Made by a program: the position numbers and the translations under genes. Positions 13,786 to 26,100 of a DNA stretch of 64,000 bases are shown piece by piece. Numbering within the stretch: position 1 is the stretch's first letter; each line of letters opens with the position of its first letter. The stretch is from Brachypodius melanocephalos (lineage: Eukaryota; Chordata; Aves; Passeriformes; Pycnonotidae): assembly GCA_013398615.1 (NCBI GenBank), contig VZSR01000028.1, positions 785,537 to 849,536 of the forward strand, read 5' to 3'. The notes under the pieces are model-generated. The model had not been told where the DNA came from, did not search any database, and saw only the letters and a program-made list of their open reading frames with translations.

Positions 13786-16398
13786 TTCAGGTGCCCTGGA
13801 AAGAGGTCAGCAACACATATTACACATGGGGTGGTGAAACAGAACCTCTTCAGTCTTGGGAACAGAAGGTGTCTCATTAGATCCCAGACGAGAGACATTG
13901 ACCCAACTGACCACAGTCATCTGCCATTAGCACGGATCTAGAGTGCCAGAGGAGCCCATGCCCCCTGCCCAGCCACTGACAAGAGAGCAGCATCTCTGCA
14001 GAGCATAGCTCAGAGTGCCTAATTAAACATCCAGAGCAACAATGTAAACAACCACTACACTGATGACACACTCCAGTAGAGGTTTATCAGAACCTGAAGT
14101 TTTCAAAACTCTGCGTGCATATCACACAGAAGTTTTAACTTTGACAGCTGTTCTAATGTTGTGACTTCTGCAGCCCCTGTAACAAAACTAAAACCAGGCA
14201 TGCCTGAGCAAGCACAAGGCAGACTTATTGCTTGGCCAGGCTAACTTCAGAATGAGAAGTAGGATGAACTACAAACAAAACCAGGACTGAAAGATTAACT
14301 TTGGTGGGAAACTGTTTCCCTCCCCTCTGCATTACAATACAGGCCCTTGTGCAAGTTACCAGGGAAGCAACCCAAACCATGGTTTATTCCTTGTCAAATC
14401 TCAGACCTTCAAAACTTCCTGATTTTCAGGAGCAGCTCCATTAAGGAAAAACAAAAACCCCAAACCACTTTCTTTATTAGGAGAAGCCATACTTGTAAAC
14501 CCTATTATCTGCGTACCAAGGCTTCCATACAGCCAAGAGTCATACTTTTCCCCAACCCATACTGTTTAAGCTGAGCAGACACCCAATTTCTTTCACAACA
14601 CCTCACTCAGCCTGCACTTCTAGCCTGCTAGGCTTCATCTTTGTTTAAGCAAGATTTAGTGAAATGTTTCACAGAGCAGGAACACAGGGAGCTGATGGAA
14701 CCTATGTGTGATGACTGATTTTTACCTGTGCTAAGGATCAAAACCCCATACGAGCCTACTTCCTGCTTAGCACCTGATACACACTTCATGAACGATTTCC
14801 AGTTCCCACAATTGTTCCCTAGAATTTACAGGCATATATTGCTGACTAGAATATTCTCTTCCAAGTTCCAAGAAGCCACACTAAAAGTAAACTGTGCAGT
14901 CCAGAGAAAATTGATGTAATCAGCCAGACACTGAAACTGCTAAGAAGCTGCAGGAAGCTCATGTGGCAAGGTTTGACTCTTCCTACAAGGAATGCTGAAA
15001 AGATGGTATCTGCAAGTCATTCACATGACTTCTCAGTGGACTTCTGCTTGTTGCTTTGAAGCTCAGCTCAGCGATTCTTTTGCTATTCACATATCCTCAG
15101 GAAAAAAAGTAGATAGGCATCATTTACTAAGTTTCAAGAGAAACTTTGGCCAGGTTCTTCATGTAAGGCTGAGTCTTAGTTTTCCACATCCCTCTCCCCT
15201 GTAAATCAGGGTACATGTTGTTGTTGTTGTTTTCACCAGTATTATTCAAATAGGTGATTTGACTGTATTTAAACACCAGAGTTCATGGAACATTTTCCTT
15301 GAAACACGCACTTCGGGTAAATTTGGAATTGTTTCTTCAATCTTAAGGCAACTAATAGTTTGCTTTCTAAATGCTGAACACACAAGGGTGTATTTTCACA
15401 CACACTTCCACATTAAAAACTCAAAAAGTTTTGTAGGAAACTATGTTCATATTTCAGCAACCGACTACAGCCTGGCAAGATATGAGTTACAAATAAGTCT
15501 CTGAACTTGCATTAAATGTATACATATATGTGTGTGTGATTATAGAAAAACAAAAACTTTCGTTTCAAGGGGAAAAAAAAGGTAACTGCTTCTGTCACAG
15601 CAGTATTGGTCTAATTAAAACTATTGAAAAGAACAGCATTGTACCTGGCATTAGCTCCAGAAACACCTAGATTTTCTGTGCTGTACAACACACTAGCTGT
15701 GGAATCTATCAGCCTTTCTACGCTTTAGTTGTGCCACTGAAGGGAAAATACTCCCCCCATCCCACCGCAAGAAATAATTTTTTGTATAGCCTAGGAAACG
15801 AGAAAGCAAGGTACACATATCGGCCAACAAGCAGAGTACATTCCTCAGAGGATCCTCACCAACAGCCACGGGGTACTTAAACCCCCTGGAAGCTGCAGCT
15901 TCAGCAGTCACCAACTCATCACCGATAAAACACGGAGAACGAGGGTGGCTGTGAGCCTCCCTCCCCACACGTACTGCTGTTCCACCCCGAGCAGCGGCGG
16001 GACATCCTGCGTGCCACAAAACCGACCACAACTGCGCAGTGCCACAGGGATACGGCCACTCCTTACACAGACACTACTCCCGGGTACCTGGATAACACAC
16101 CCCGGGTGCAAAAACACCCGCAATTCAAACACAGCTGCGTGACACACACGCTTCCCTTCCAACCTCTGCGCAGGAGACAGCCGCTTTGCTTTCCCCCGTG
16201 TGAAGGGGACACCGCCGCCTTCCCTCACCCGGGATGGCAGACCTGCAGATCACCTGTGACTGGAGGGGCAGGACGCGATGGGCAGCGACCCCCGGAGAGC
16301 CACCGCCAGCCACTACCCGGGGCAGGCCGGAGAAGGCTCGCGGAGCAAGGGGGCCGCAGAGCGGTGCGGGCAGCGCGGCCCTGGCGGGCTGTGCTCAC

Positions 16399-16560
16399 CT
16401 GCTGCCAGCGCCCGCCGTGCCGGTGCTGAGGCGGCACCGCCGCTCTTCCTTCCCCGCCCGGCCGCGCCGCCAGCCCCGACCAACCGCCCGCCGACTGCGC
16501 CGCTCCCCGCCCAGGCATCGCCAATCGAAGCTCCGCGCCCTCCACCCGCCGGCAGCGCCC
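16399..16560 (-). other. PIKFYVE: PIKFYVE non-coding first exon (candidate)
   Basis: On the minus strand a GC-rich stretch ends in GGCAGCAG followed by GTGAGC, a strong donor, at 16399/16398. The next PIKFYVE exon begins at 13795 after a TTTCCAG acceptor, ten bases before its ATG, so a non-coding first exon is required upstream. This donor inside the CpG island is the natural partner. The 5' end is not defined by the sequence; 16560 is only an approximate limit. Confidence 0.6.
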
Positions 16561-17075
16561 GGCCCCGCCCCGCGGCGCTTCTCGGCGGCTCCGCCGGGGC
16601 GGGGCACGCCCGGGCTGCTGCCTGGGGAGCGCGGGCAGTGTGGCCAGCCGGTGCGTTCCCCGGGAAGCCGTAGTACACCATATTTCATTAATATTCCTTT
16701 CTCTTGTATTCCCGCCCCGAGGTTCCTCCCCGGCCACGCTCCCCGCCTCGCCCCAGCCCCAGAGAAGTGCCAGCTCCTGCCCCCGGGGCCGTGGTGTCGA
16801 CACCGCCGCCTCAGCGCCAGCGGACGAGCCCGTTCCCGCTGTGCGTACCGCATCCCCGGGCTGGGCTGCGGCGCTCTCCCTGGGGCACGCCCGAGCTCCC
16901 CGGCCCCAGTGGGTTCCCCGTGCCGGCGGGCCCTCACCGCGCGAGGGTGGCGGAGAGCGGAACGGGCCCGGCCCGGAACGGCAGCCGCACGGTCCGAGCT
17001 GCCGCGGGCCCCTCGCACGGGGGCACTGGGGCGGGAGACCTGGGCGGGCCCGGCTGCTGGCCACGCGCTAGCCTC

Positions 17076-17155
17076 GCGCCCCCTGGCGGCCCCGCGCCGC
17101 CGCCGGGGGGAGGGGCCGCGAGCGGCCAGCAGGGGGCGCGGCCAGCAGGGGGCGC
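17076..17155. promoter_or_regulatory. Cluster of three CTCF-type motifs
   Basis: Three matches to the 14-bp CTCF core lie within 80 bp. CCAGCAGGGGGCGC occurs twice on the plus strand (17126-17139 and 17142-17155), and CCGCCAGGGGGCGC occurs on the minus strand (17076-17089, read on plus as GCGCCCCCTGGCGG). The two plus copies belong to a 16-bp tandem repeat. The cluster lies about 40-120 bp upstream of the IDH1 TATA-like box. Binding is inferred from the motif only. Confidence 0.7.
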
Positions 17156-17192
17156 CGCGGCGGCGGGGCCGGGCGGGGCGAGGGGCGCGGCC

Positions 17193-17200
17193 ACATAAAG
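17193..17200 (+). promoter_or_regulatory. IDH1: TATA-like element of IDH1
   Basis: ACATAAAG is the only AT-rich octamer in a very GC-rich stretch. It lies about 30 bp upstream of the sequence expected to begin the IDH1 first exon. A TATA-type start inside a CpG island is plausible, but the transcription start itself is not visible. Confidence 0.5.
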
Positions 17201-17224
17201 GGCCCCGCGCAGGGCCCGGCCCCG

Positions 17225-17282
17225 CATCGCGCCCGCAACGCCGCACGGAACGGAACGGCACCGCACCGCACCGGGGCTGCAG
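17225..17282 (+). other. IDH1: IDH1 non-coding first exon (candidate)
   Basis: GC-rich sequence ends in GGGGCTGCAG followed by GTAAAG, a good donor, at 17282/17283. The coding exon 2 begins at 20131 after TCTGTTGCAG with six bases of 5' UTR before the ATG, so a non-coding exon 1 is required. The 5' limit is estimated from the TATA-like element. The intron that follows (17283-20130) contains a 135-bp tandem duplication and a long T-rich tract. Confidence 0.65.
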
Positions 17283-18489
17283 GTAAAGGGCATCGCCACC
17301 GCCCCAGCGCGCCGCGGCTTCGGCGGCCGCACGGCACCCTTTGTCCTTTTTCTCCCGGGCACGGCGCCCCGCAGCGGGGCCCCAAGGGGCGGGATTGTGT
17401 GTGAGGGCTTTTTTTCCCTCGGTGCGGGTGGGTCCCCGCTGCCGCGCCCCGCCCTGCACCCCGGGATCGCCCGCCCTGTCCTGGGTTGGGCTGTCTCCTC
17501 ACGCAGTCCTGGGGTCCCCGCTAGTCAGTGGTGTCCCGGGTGCCTGCCGGGCTCGGGGCCCCTCGGCTGTCCCGACCCGCTTGGGGAGCGGCCGCAGTCG
17601 CGGCCGTGCCGGTGCCGGGATTTCAGCCTCGGGCGTGGCGGCGGCTGCTGCCGGCCCGGTGGGAATATCCCCGCTGTGCCGCGGGATCGCCTTGCCAGGA
17701 GCGAGCGCCTTGCCGAGAGCTCCCTTGGTGACAGCGACCCGCTCCGTGCTCCCTGCGAGCCGCCTCCTCCAGGGAGATCAGCTGGGATCGCCGTAACCGT
17801 GCGCCGGAGTTACGGACTTGTTGCAATAGTTAATTATTGTCCCTAGGCCCCAAGCCCTTCCTAGCGACCGAGAGGTATTTGGAAATACACAGTTTCTTCT
17901 AAGTTGCCTTGGCTGTGTGCCTGGGTTAGGTGTATTTAAAGAAAAGCTGCTGCAGGAGAAAGACCTTGGCTGGATTTTGGCAGTTCAATATAAAACCAGA
18001 GGGGACGAGTGACAGAGCTGAGCTCTAGGGAATGTGTGCTCTCTAGAGGAGCCTCTCTCGGCACGATGACTGGTGTGCAGAAGAGGGATGCTACTGCAGC
18101 ACTGCCCCACTTCCGAGAGAAACTGGGGACTGAGGAGGGGAAAAGTACCAGTACCTGGGCCATGATCGTGTAAGCATGTTGGATGCTGTCAGAGTCGCTG
18201 AAGAAGCTGCCATTTCCACACATCAGTGGAGATGTATCTCCATGGAGGTGTGTCTCACCTACCTTTGTGTTCTCTGTGTGACAGCAGCATGGAATAGTTC
18301 TGAAGCCAAACCTATTGCTATGACTGACATAGTCTGGTTTGTCTTAGTTAAGTAGAACCAAACCACAAAACAAGCAGTGTTTTGTGGGTTTGTGCCTGTC
18401 TTACATTTTTACTTAGATGAATCAGACTGTTTCTCAGATTGTGCCAAAAGCAAAATTGATCTCTCCAGAGTAGTAACTCTGTGCCTTGG

Positions 18490-18756
18490 CCATGGACTGT
18501 GATACAGGCCTTATTTATCTAGATAATGACAATTGAAAATTGGGTTCAAAATGCTTGCATGAGTAAACTGAGTTCAGATGGAGTATGGTCGTGAAGTTCA
18601 AGTTCCCCTTAAAGACTAGAGAGACCATGGACTGTGATACAGACCTTATTTATTTAGATAATCACAACTGAAAATTGGGTTCAAAATACTTGCATGAGTA
18701 AACTGAGTTCAGATTGTGGTCATGTGAAGTTCAAGTTCTCCTTGAGGACTAGAGAG
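18490..18756 (+). repeat. 135-bp tandem duplication in IDH1 intron 1
   Basis: Two adjacent copies begin CCATGGACTGTGATACAG (18490 and 18625) and end with GGACTAGAGAG or the similar AGACTAGAGAG. They differ at about a dozen positions plus small indels, so the duplication is moderately old. Neither copy resembles a known transposable element to me. Confidence 0.93.
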
Positions 18757-18854
18757 GCCCAGTATAAGACAAGGTGCTGTCAGTGTTAGGGATAGAAGTG
18801 CCTGAAGTAGTTTATCTTTTAAATTGTGTCTCAGTAACACAACCTTATATTACT

Positions 18855-18956
18855 CTTTTTTTTCTTTCTTTCTTTCTTTCTTTCGTTCTTTGGTTTTTTT
18901 TTTTTTTTTTGTTTTTGTTTTTGTTTTTTTTTTTTTTGGTTTTTTGGGTTTTTTTT
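18855..18956 (+). repeat. (TTTC)n and poly-T low-complexity tract
   Basis: A TTTC microsatellite (about 18860-18890) runs into long T runs broken by single or paired G. The tract lies in IDH1 intron 1. The open frame that crosses it is an artefact of the T runs (poly-Phe/Leu). Confidence 0.95.
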
Positions 18957-20136
18957 AGTTTTTGCACTTTAAAAGATTTGGGAAAGCCTGATCCTGTGAA
19001 CATAGCTTAGAAAGTTTATGCTCTTCCCAGACTAAAATTGTTTAGTAGATTGGATTTTGGAAATGCAGCACAAGTTACTTTAATAAAAAAAAAAAAGAAA
19101 AGAAAATTTTAACCCTGGGATAGTCTCCCAGCGTACTTGTAACGTTGGGCTTGCTCTGCAAGCCCCACACCTCAGAATGACGTGGTGTAGCTGAACAGAT
19201 CCTGTGTACAGGGAGACCCTTCATTGTGGCTCGAGTCATTCATGTCTCTGAGGCTGCACGCTCAGGCACAGGGGCTTGCTCTCTCCCTGTAGCTGGCAGG
19301 CTGCACACAAGCACAGGACTGTCTGCAAGGAGGAACTTGCCAAGTCATTGCTCTTTCATAATCAGAGCTGAGACCCAAGAAACTCTGGCTGTTGGAAAGC
19401 AAGGCACTGTGTTAGAGCAGTTCAGTGCCTTCTGAGGTTTTCTTGACAAAAGAACAAAGTGCAAATAGAAGGGCAGGGTTCAAATTTATTTTTTTAAGGT
19501 TTTGTTCACAAATATCTTGGGATATTTGGGATATCAGTTCCATACAGCAAACAAATCTGTCTGGTATTTATTTTAACTGTAGAAATAAAGCTTGCCACGA
19601 GAAAATACTCTTGATGTGTAGCCTTTGGATTTTTCTACCTGTTTCCTTCCTTCCTGGGGGACAAAGCTAATAAAGAAGCTCACAATATATTCATCTTCGT
19701 AATTTCAGCAGTATGAGCTGTCATTGTAATCATGTCCATTAACCCCTGATTTTCAGAAGGAGGTGGAGAAACAAGTAACTGGACTAGAACTTGTGAAATC
19801 TAAAAGTAAACAATGCTCATCTGTTTCTGTGGAATTTGGGGGAAGAATTTGCTCATGTTTTCAAGTTCTTTGATATAACCATAATTAAAGCCTGTGCCCT
19901 TGGTTCCAAGATCTTTCTTTTTATCCTCACGTAGCCCTCCCTAGGAGCTGGGACTTTAAGGAAAATACCATGTAGCATGAAACCAAGCATAAACTGAGGT
20001 TATTTTCAAGACTTTTTGGAGAGATCCTGTATGCTATGTTAGTGCCTCACCTAGTTATGTTGTAAAAATGCAGGTTAAATGTATTGGTAGCTTTTAACTT
20101 AGGTTGGACTTTTTTTTATGTCTGTTGCAGTTCAAG

Positions 20137-23100
20137 ATGTCTAAAAAAATCCGTGGAGGCTCCGTTGTGGAGATGCAAGGAGATGAAATGACACGGGTCA
20201 TCTGGGAACTGATTAAAGAAAAGCTGATTTTTCCTTATGTAGATCTGGATTTGCACAGGTAATGGCTCTGTGACATTCAGCTACTTTGCACTGCAGCTTG
20301 CATGTGTCAGTAGGTGTTGATGGATTTTCATGTAGCACTGGAAGCATGCCCTCCAGGGTTCCTCACAGCAATAAGCAGTGAGTGCTGAATTGCCAGTTAG
20401 CTTTTTGCCTGTACTGTGCCTCCAAGAAAGTTTCTCAGAGACATGGCCTGTAGCTGTGTCTCGGGGTTTCCAGCACCTGAGCAGTCTGCATGACTCCCTG
20501 CAGCCTAAACAGTGAGAAACATGGGCTATTTCAGCCACTCCCTGGCTTGAAGCATAGCATCCTGCACCCCTGAGTGGGTTTATGGCTTCCTACCGTGCCT
20601 GTTTGAAGATTTGCCCAGGGACAGAAGGGTATAGGGCACAGACTCTGCCCTGATGGCTGTAAGCCTGAGCTCAGCTGTTGACAATGTGAGCTAACTGTTG
20701 CAATTACTCCCTGAAGCTGGGCTGTGCTCCTATACTCCCTTCTGGAAAAAAAAACAAATACTAGCAGCTGGGTACAGCAAAGGGACATGCTATCTATAGC
20801 ATCTGGCCAAGCAGAACAAATAATCTCTTCCTTTTCTGGCCACTGAGCTGTAACTGTTAGAGAAGTATCCATCTACATTGCTCCTAGCCATGTGGACAGA
20901 GGCCTCCAGTGGTATCTGCCATAGTTAAACCCACAAGTCTGACCTCTTCCCCTGCTGCTGGAGCTATTATTGTATGCCACCTACATCAGGCTTTCTGCTT
21001 GCTGGTGTTGGGAGCCAGGCAGACAGGAACCCAGCAGCATAATACATGCACACAGTCTGGAGAGCATCCCTTTTCAAAGAGGGTGGGAGGAGGGCAAGCA
21101 AACCCCTGGCTGAGGCAGCACAATGGCTAGATTCTTGTACAGCTGGCTGTGCTTCAGGGCTGTCCCATGCTGGGCACCCATTGTTCTCCAAAAGCTATTA
21201 AAACAGTGAGTCTGGAAATGACCCTCCTCTGATGTTTGAGGGCAATATTGGCAGTTCTGCTGCCAGAGCAGGATTGTGGGCCCATTGTCGTAGCAGTTTT
21301 TAAGCCTAGTGTAGCTTCATGTGCTCAGTACATGAAGGAAGCCAGAGCCCTCAGCACAAGAGGTTTGAAATAAAGGCTCATACTCATCTGGGGATTTTGC
21401 TGCTCCATATAATTAGAATCCTCAACTGACAGCTGCCATTGCAGGAAGCTCCAAAGGCAAGGCAGAGGAGATACTGTCCCATGCTGGCAGCAAACCTCAG
21501 CCATAAACTGAAGCTCTCCTTTCTCCACTACCAGGAGAAACGTCACTGTATAAGTCTATTTTCTTCCAGTCCAGCAGCATTTGCACTGGAAGAGGGATAA
21601 CTTCAGTAGTGGCAGAATGCTGGAACTACACTCACAAGCACATATGGGGTCTTGTTTCTTCCCTGTTGAACACCAACAAATGTCCTGGGCAGTTCTGACC
21701 GTGTTTGTGCATTTTTTTTGCAGCTATGACTTGGGCATTGAGCATCGTGATGCTACAAATGATAAAGTAACTGTGGAAGCTGCTGAAGCTATAAAGAAAT
21801 ACAACGTTGGCATAAAGTGTGCAACCATCACTCCTGATGAGAAGAGAGTGGAGGAGTTCAAGTTGAAGCAGATGTGGAAGTCTCCCAATGGCACAATTAG
21901 AAACATCCTAGGGGGCACTGTCTTCAGAGAGGCTATTATCTGCAAGAACATTCCCCGGCTGGTGTCTGGGTGGGTGAAACCCATTGTCATCGGCCGTCAC
22001 GCTTACGGGGATCAAGTGAGTCACTTCAGTGCTTACCCTTCTTTTTGTCTTAACAGGCTTATTCCTGACTGGTATAGAGCTCCAAAGACTTAGACATCCC
22101 TGTGCCCCTGCTCTGTCCCTTGCATTCCACCTGGGAGCACTTACATGCTAGCCCTTTGTTTGTACTGCCCCTGGCAGGTGTGGGAGAGCCTGGTTCATGG
22201 CTCTCTTCCTTGAACAGTGTCACTGTGTAAACAGCATTCAGAAGGCTGTGCTTGGATTACATGGGCCTGTACTTAGACACTTGACTCTGCTGAGTTACTG
22301 TTCTTCACCTCTCTAGAACCCTCCTTCTTACATAAGAACATCTTTAGAAAGGGTCCTTTAGACTGCCCACCTTCTTACTTTGCAGGACTTCCTGGTGTCA
22401 AATGTTGCTCACAGCAAAAATGGATAAAAATAAGGGATTTCTAGAAATGGGCAAAATTGCCTTCTGTATGGGAGTGTGGTTTTGTTCTATGTATTTTTAA
22501 ATTTTTTTTTACTGTGATCCGCTTCTGTAACTTGCACAGCATACCTGCAGAGTTGGTATCTGACATGGGCACATCAGGCTGTGGTACAGAAGCAGGGAAA
22601 CCTCTTTCACCAGAGCTCTCCTGACAGTGGGAGTACAAGGCTGTGGAAAGCCCTGGAACAATTCTCAGTGTTGTGCCCTTTGGGTAGCCTGGAAGATAAG
22701 AATCAGTCATACTGTTCTCCATGGGCAATCATATGCTATGAAGCTACCAAACATGGCAAAAGAAGTCTTCCAGAAGAGCCAAAGGCTTAAATGGGTGACT
22801 AAACCTGCAAACTGAGGGCAAGTCATTAGATTACCTGGGATAGGAAGGAAAAATAATAAATTTTCAAGAGGAAAAGAATTGCATAACCCTGACACTAGAA
22901 AAGAATGGGATTCAACATCCTTAAAGGTTGTGAACAATTGAGAAGGTCAGAATAATAATAGGAAACAGTGGATTAAAGGGGAAGGATTGAAATCCTACCC
23001 AAGTATGAGATTAAAGAAAGGAACAATATAAGAACATACAAAGGACATAGGAGCAAGACAGTAACATAAGAACAGCCCAGTGAACAGATTCCCTTGATAG

Positions 23101-26100
23101 GAGGGAAACTACATGAAAAAGAATAACAAATTTCGAGGAAATGTAACCTTAAATAATACTGTTCAGGAGAATTGAGAAAATGAGACATCATTTAAATACT
23201 TAAAGCTTTTCACTTCAAAGACTCTTACTACAGGTTGCCTTTCAAATGCCATCTTGTATGATGTATGAGCCCTGATACTTATGAGATCAGCAGTTGTAGT
23301 ATGAATGGCTTTTTTGAGTCAGGGAGAGGAGCCTTTCTACCACCAACCACACAACAGTCTAAATACTCTACACTTTAAAACTTCAGCACATCTGCAAAAG
23401 TACATAACTCTGCCAGTTGATGGGGCCCAAGAATTTGTGAGCTTTTTCCCCTAAAGGGGAAGATGGCTTCTGAAACAGGCAGACTTTTGACTATTTAAAG
23501 ACACAGTTTAGTGGTGCTCTTGGTAGGGCTGGGTTAACTGTTGGACTTGATGATCTTAAGAGTCTTTTCCAACCTAAGTGATTCCATGACTCTTGTCTTT
23601 CTAATCTCTAGTAAAATAATTCAATGACATTATGGCTGAATAAAAAGTCTGCTTAATGGGGTTTTTAGTGCAACTGTTTTTCTGTAACCTGCTCTCCCAA
23701 ATGAGGGCTGTCTTTTATCTCTCTTCCTGATAAATAAAATCGTCATGGTAATTTTTTTTTTCCAACAGTACAGGGCAACTGATTTTGTGGTACCTGGGCC
23801 TGGAAAAGTAGAGATGACCTATACTCCCACAGATGGAGGCAAACCAGTCACATATCTGGTCCATAACTTTGAAAGTAGGTATTTTCTCTAATTAGTGATT
23901 AAAACTAGTATTTTGAATTTAATTTAACTTTGAATTATCAGTCAGATCTGTTTGATGGTAAAATATTACTTAGAGGTAAAGTGGAGGAGAAAGTTTGGGC
24001 CTTCTTCATTTATTTGTGAAGTACTGAAAGTTCCTTGAAATCTTCCTGAGATCAAAGAGACACGTCAGAAGCACAGTCATATTAGATTAGCCCCTGAGGA
24101 CACGGTCTCTGTAGCTGATCACACCCTGAATTGTCCTTGACTCCATAGGGGAGGTACAGGGACAACATGTATTTTTCACTGGTAACAACAGGAATTTCAT
24201 TCCCTGCCAATATCAGCTTTAAATGACATTGCTATCTTGGCAAGCAGATAAACTTCCTTTGGCTTCCCCTCTTCATTCTGCATGTATGTCCATATAGCAA
24301 CAGCCATCTAGGGGTAAAGGACAAATGGATATTAGGGGAGGTATTTAAAAACTCTGGGTGTTTCCAGAGCTAAGATCTCTGATACTGGTACTGTACGAAA
24401 ACTAGCTAGATGGTGATAGTGAGGTGCTTAAAATTAAGTACATGGTATCTACTTTTCACTAGAAACACAGGGTTGTGCTCTGAAAATGACAAAGCTTTCT
24501 TATGAAGCTCTAGACCGTGCTTTCACCCACAATCATCCTCTTCTATGATCTGAGTGCTGCTTTCTTCTAGGTGAGCTGGGCTGCAAGTTCAGCACACTTC
24601 CATTTGTGTTTCTGACACATCTGCCTTACACAATCTAAGTCATGTGAATGTTGATAGTTCCTCAGAGCCTTCTCAGGGCTTGCCCGAGCACCCACATGAC
24701 TGGCACGTTCTTCCCACAGCTTGCTAGCAGTGAGCCTGAGCAGGTGGATCAAAGCTGCAGGGTAGGCCACACATGCTAAAAAAATGCAGGAATTCATGTG
24801 GAGTCTTGTTTACTTGAGCTAGGCAAAGCAGTCCTTGACTGCTGGAGTTAGTTCTGAAGGTGCAAAGCATTTAAGGTGTGAGCACATCCTTTTCTGGCTT
24901 TGACTGGGATCTCATGGTTCAAACTGCTGCCTGCTGCTTTGATAGAAAAAGGCTGTTCTACTTAAATGGCTAGTAGGAGTTCAAGTGCACTCACTTCCTT
25001 CAGAAGTGTGTTTGAGTACTTAGGCTGGATTAGAACAAAACTTCTTACAGGGATTAGATCACATTATTAAGATGTACTTACCTGTAAAACAAAACCACCT
25101 TCCTATCCATGTGTCACAGAACTGCTGGAGCTTTGAGCTGGTAGTGCAAAGCAAATCTTCTCCTGAAAGAACCAGCCTTAAACTGAGAACTAGGTTAATA
25201 CACATGGGGAGAGTACCAACCTGCCTGCCAGCCAGAGTATGCTATGGGGAGAATAAAATTCTTAAACCAAAACTAAATCTAGTTGATTCCTATCTGTTCT
25301 TCCTCCACTAACAGGCTGTGGTGGTGTGGCCATGGGAATGTACAATCTTGACCAGTCTATTAAGGATTTTGCCCACAGTTCCTTCCAAATGGCGCTGTCT
25401 AAAGGCTGGCCTCTCTACATGAGCACCAAGAACACCATTCTGAAGAGATACGATGGCCGCTTCAAAGACATCTTCCAGGACATCTATGACAGGTAATAGT
25501 TGTGTGCTCCCTACTGCACTGCGTAAGTCTGCAGCAGGAACATCCTCTCCAGCCTTGTGAGTTGCTTTTTCAGACACTCAGCAACACTTCAGGGGCACAG
25601 TGGATGTAATCTCTGTCACAGTCTCCCTTGTCCTGCAAGGCACAATACTTGATGCAGAAAGCTCTTCTAAATGTGGCTGTGCTGTCCATCTCTTCTAATA
25701 AAGTCATAACTTCTCTGTGGGTGCCTCTATGACTCTGAAGCAGCCTTGCTAAAGCCTAGCAAAGCAGGCAAGGGAAAAGAAGAGTGAAGAAAATGCTGGG
25801 GGGGAGTTGATTTTTGTCTTATCTCTGCACCTCTCTATGTACAAACTCTGCAATCCCTGTTTATATGACAACGTGTTTTGGGTTTTGTTTTTTAGAGAAT
25901 ACAAGTCCCAGTTTGAAGCCAAAAAGATCTGGTATGAGCACAGGCTCATTGATGACATGGTTGCTCAGGCCCTGAAATCTGAAGGAGGCTTTGTCTGGGC
26001 CTGCAAGAACTACGATGGCGATGTGCAGTCTGACTCTGTTGCACAAGGTATGAGTGCTTCCTGTGCCACACTGAAGCAGGCTTAGTAATAGTCTCTCGTG

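Larger units (their letters stand above)
15950..17780. promoter_or_regulatory. Bidirectional CpG-island promoter of PIKFYVE (minus) and IDH1 (plus)
   Basis: The region is GC-rich with frequent CpG, in sharp contrast to the AT-rich introns on both sides. It holds the non-coding first exons of PIKFYVE and IDH1 pointing away from each other, with the two candidate starts roughly 0.6 kb apart. Visible elements include a CCAAT box (16521-16525), several CCCCGCCC or GGGGCGGGG Sp1-type boxes near 16.56-16.61 kb, three CTCF-type motifs (17076-17155) and a TATA-like element before the IDH1 exon. Human PIKFYVE and IDH1 are also divergent neighbours, so the arrangement is conserved. Long open frames here reflect GC content, not genes. 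Confidence 0.85.

Noticed and set aside
16225..17500. Several long open frames (up to about 350 codons) on both strands
   Set aside because: They overlap in all frames of the CpG island, are Pro/Arg/Ala/Gly-rich and match nothing; stop codons are simply rare in GC-rich DNA.
18774..19010. A plus-strand frame rich in Phe and Leu that looks like a membrane protein
   Set aside because: It is a translation of the T-rich low-complexity tract.
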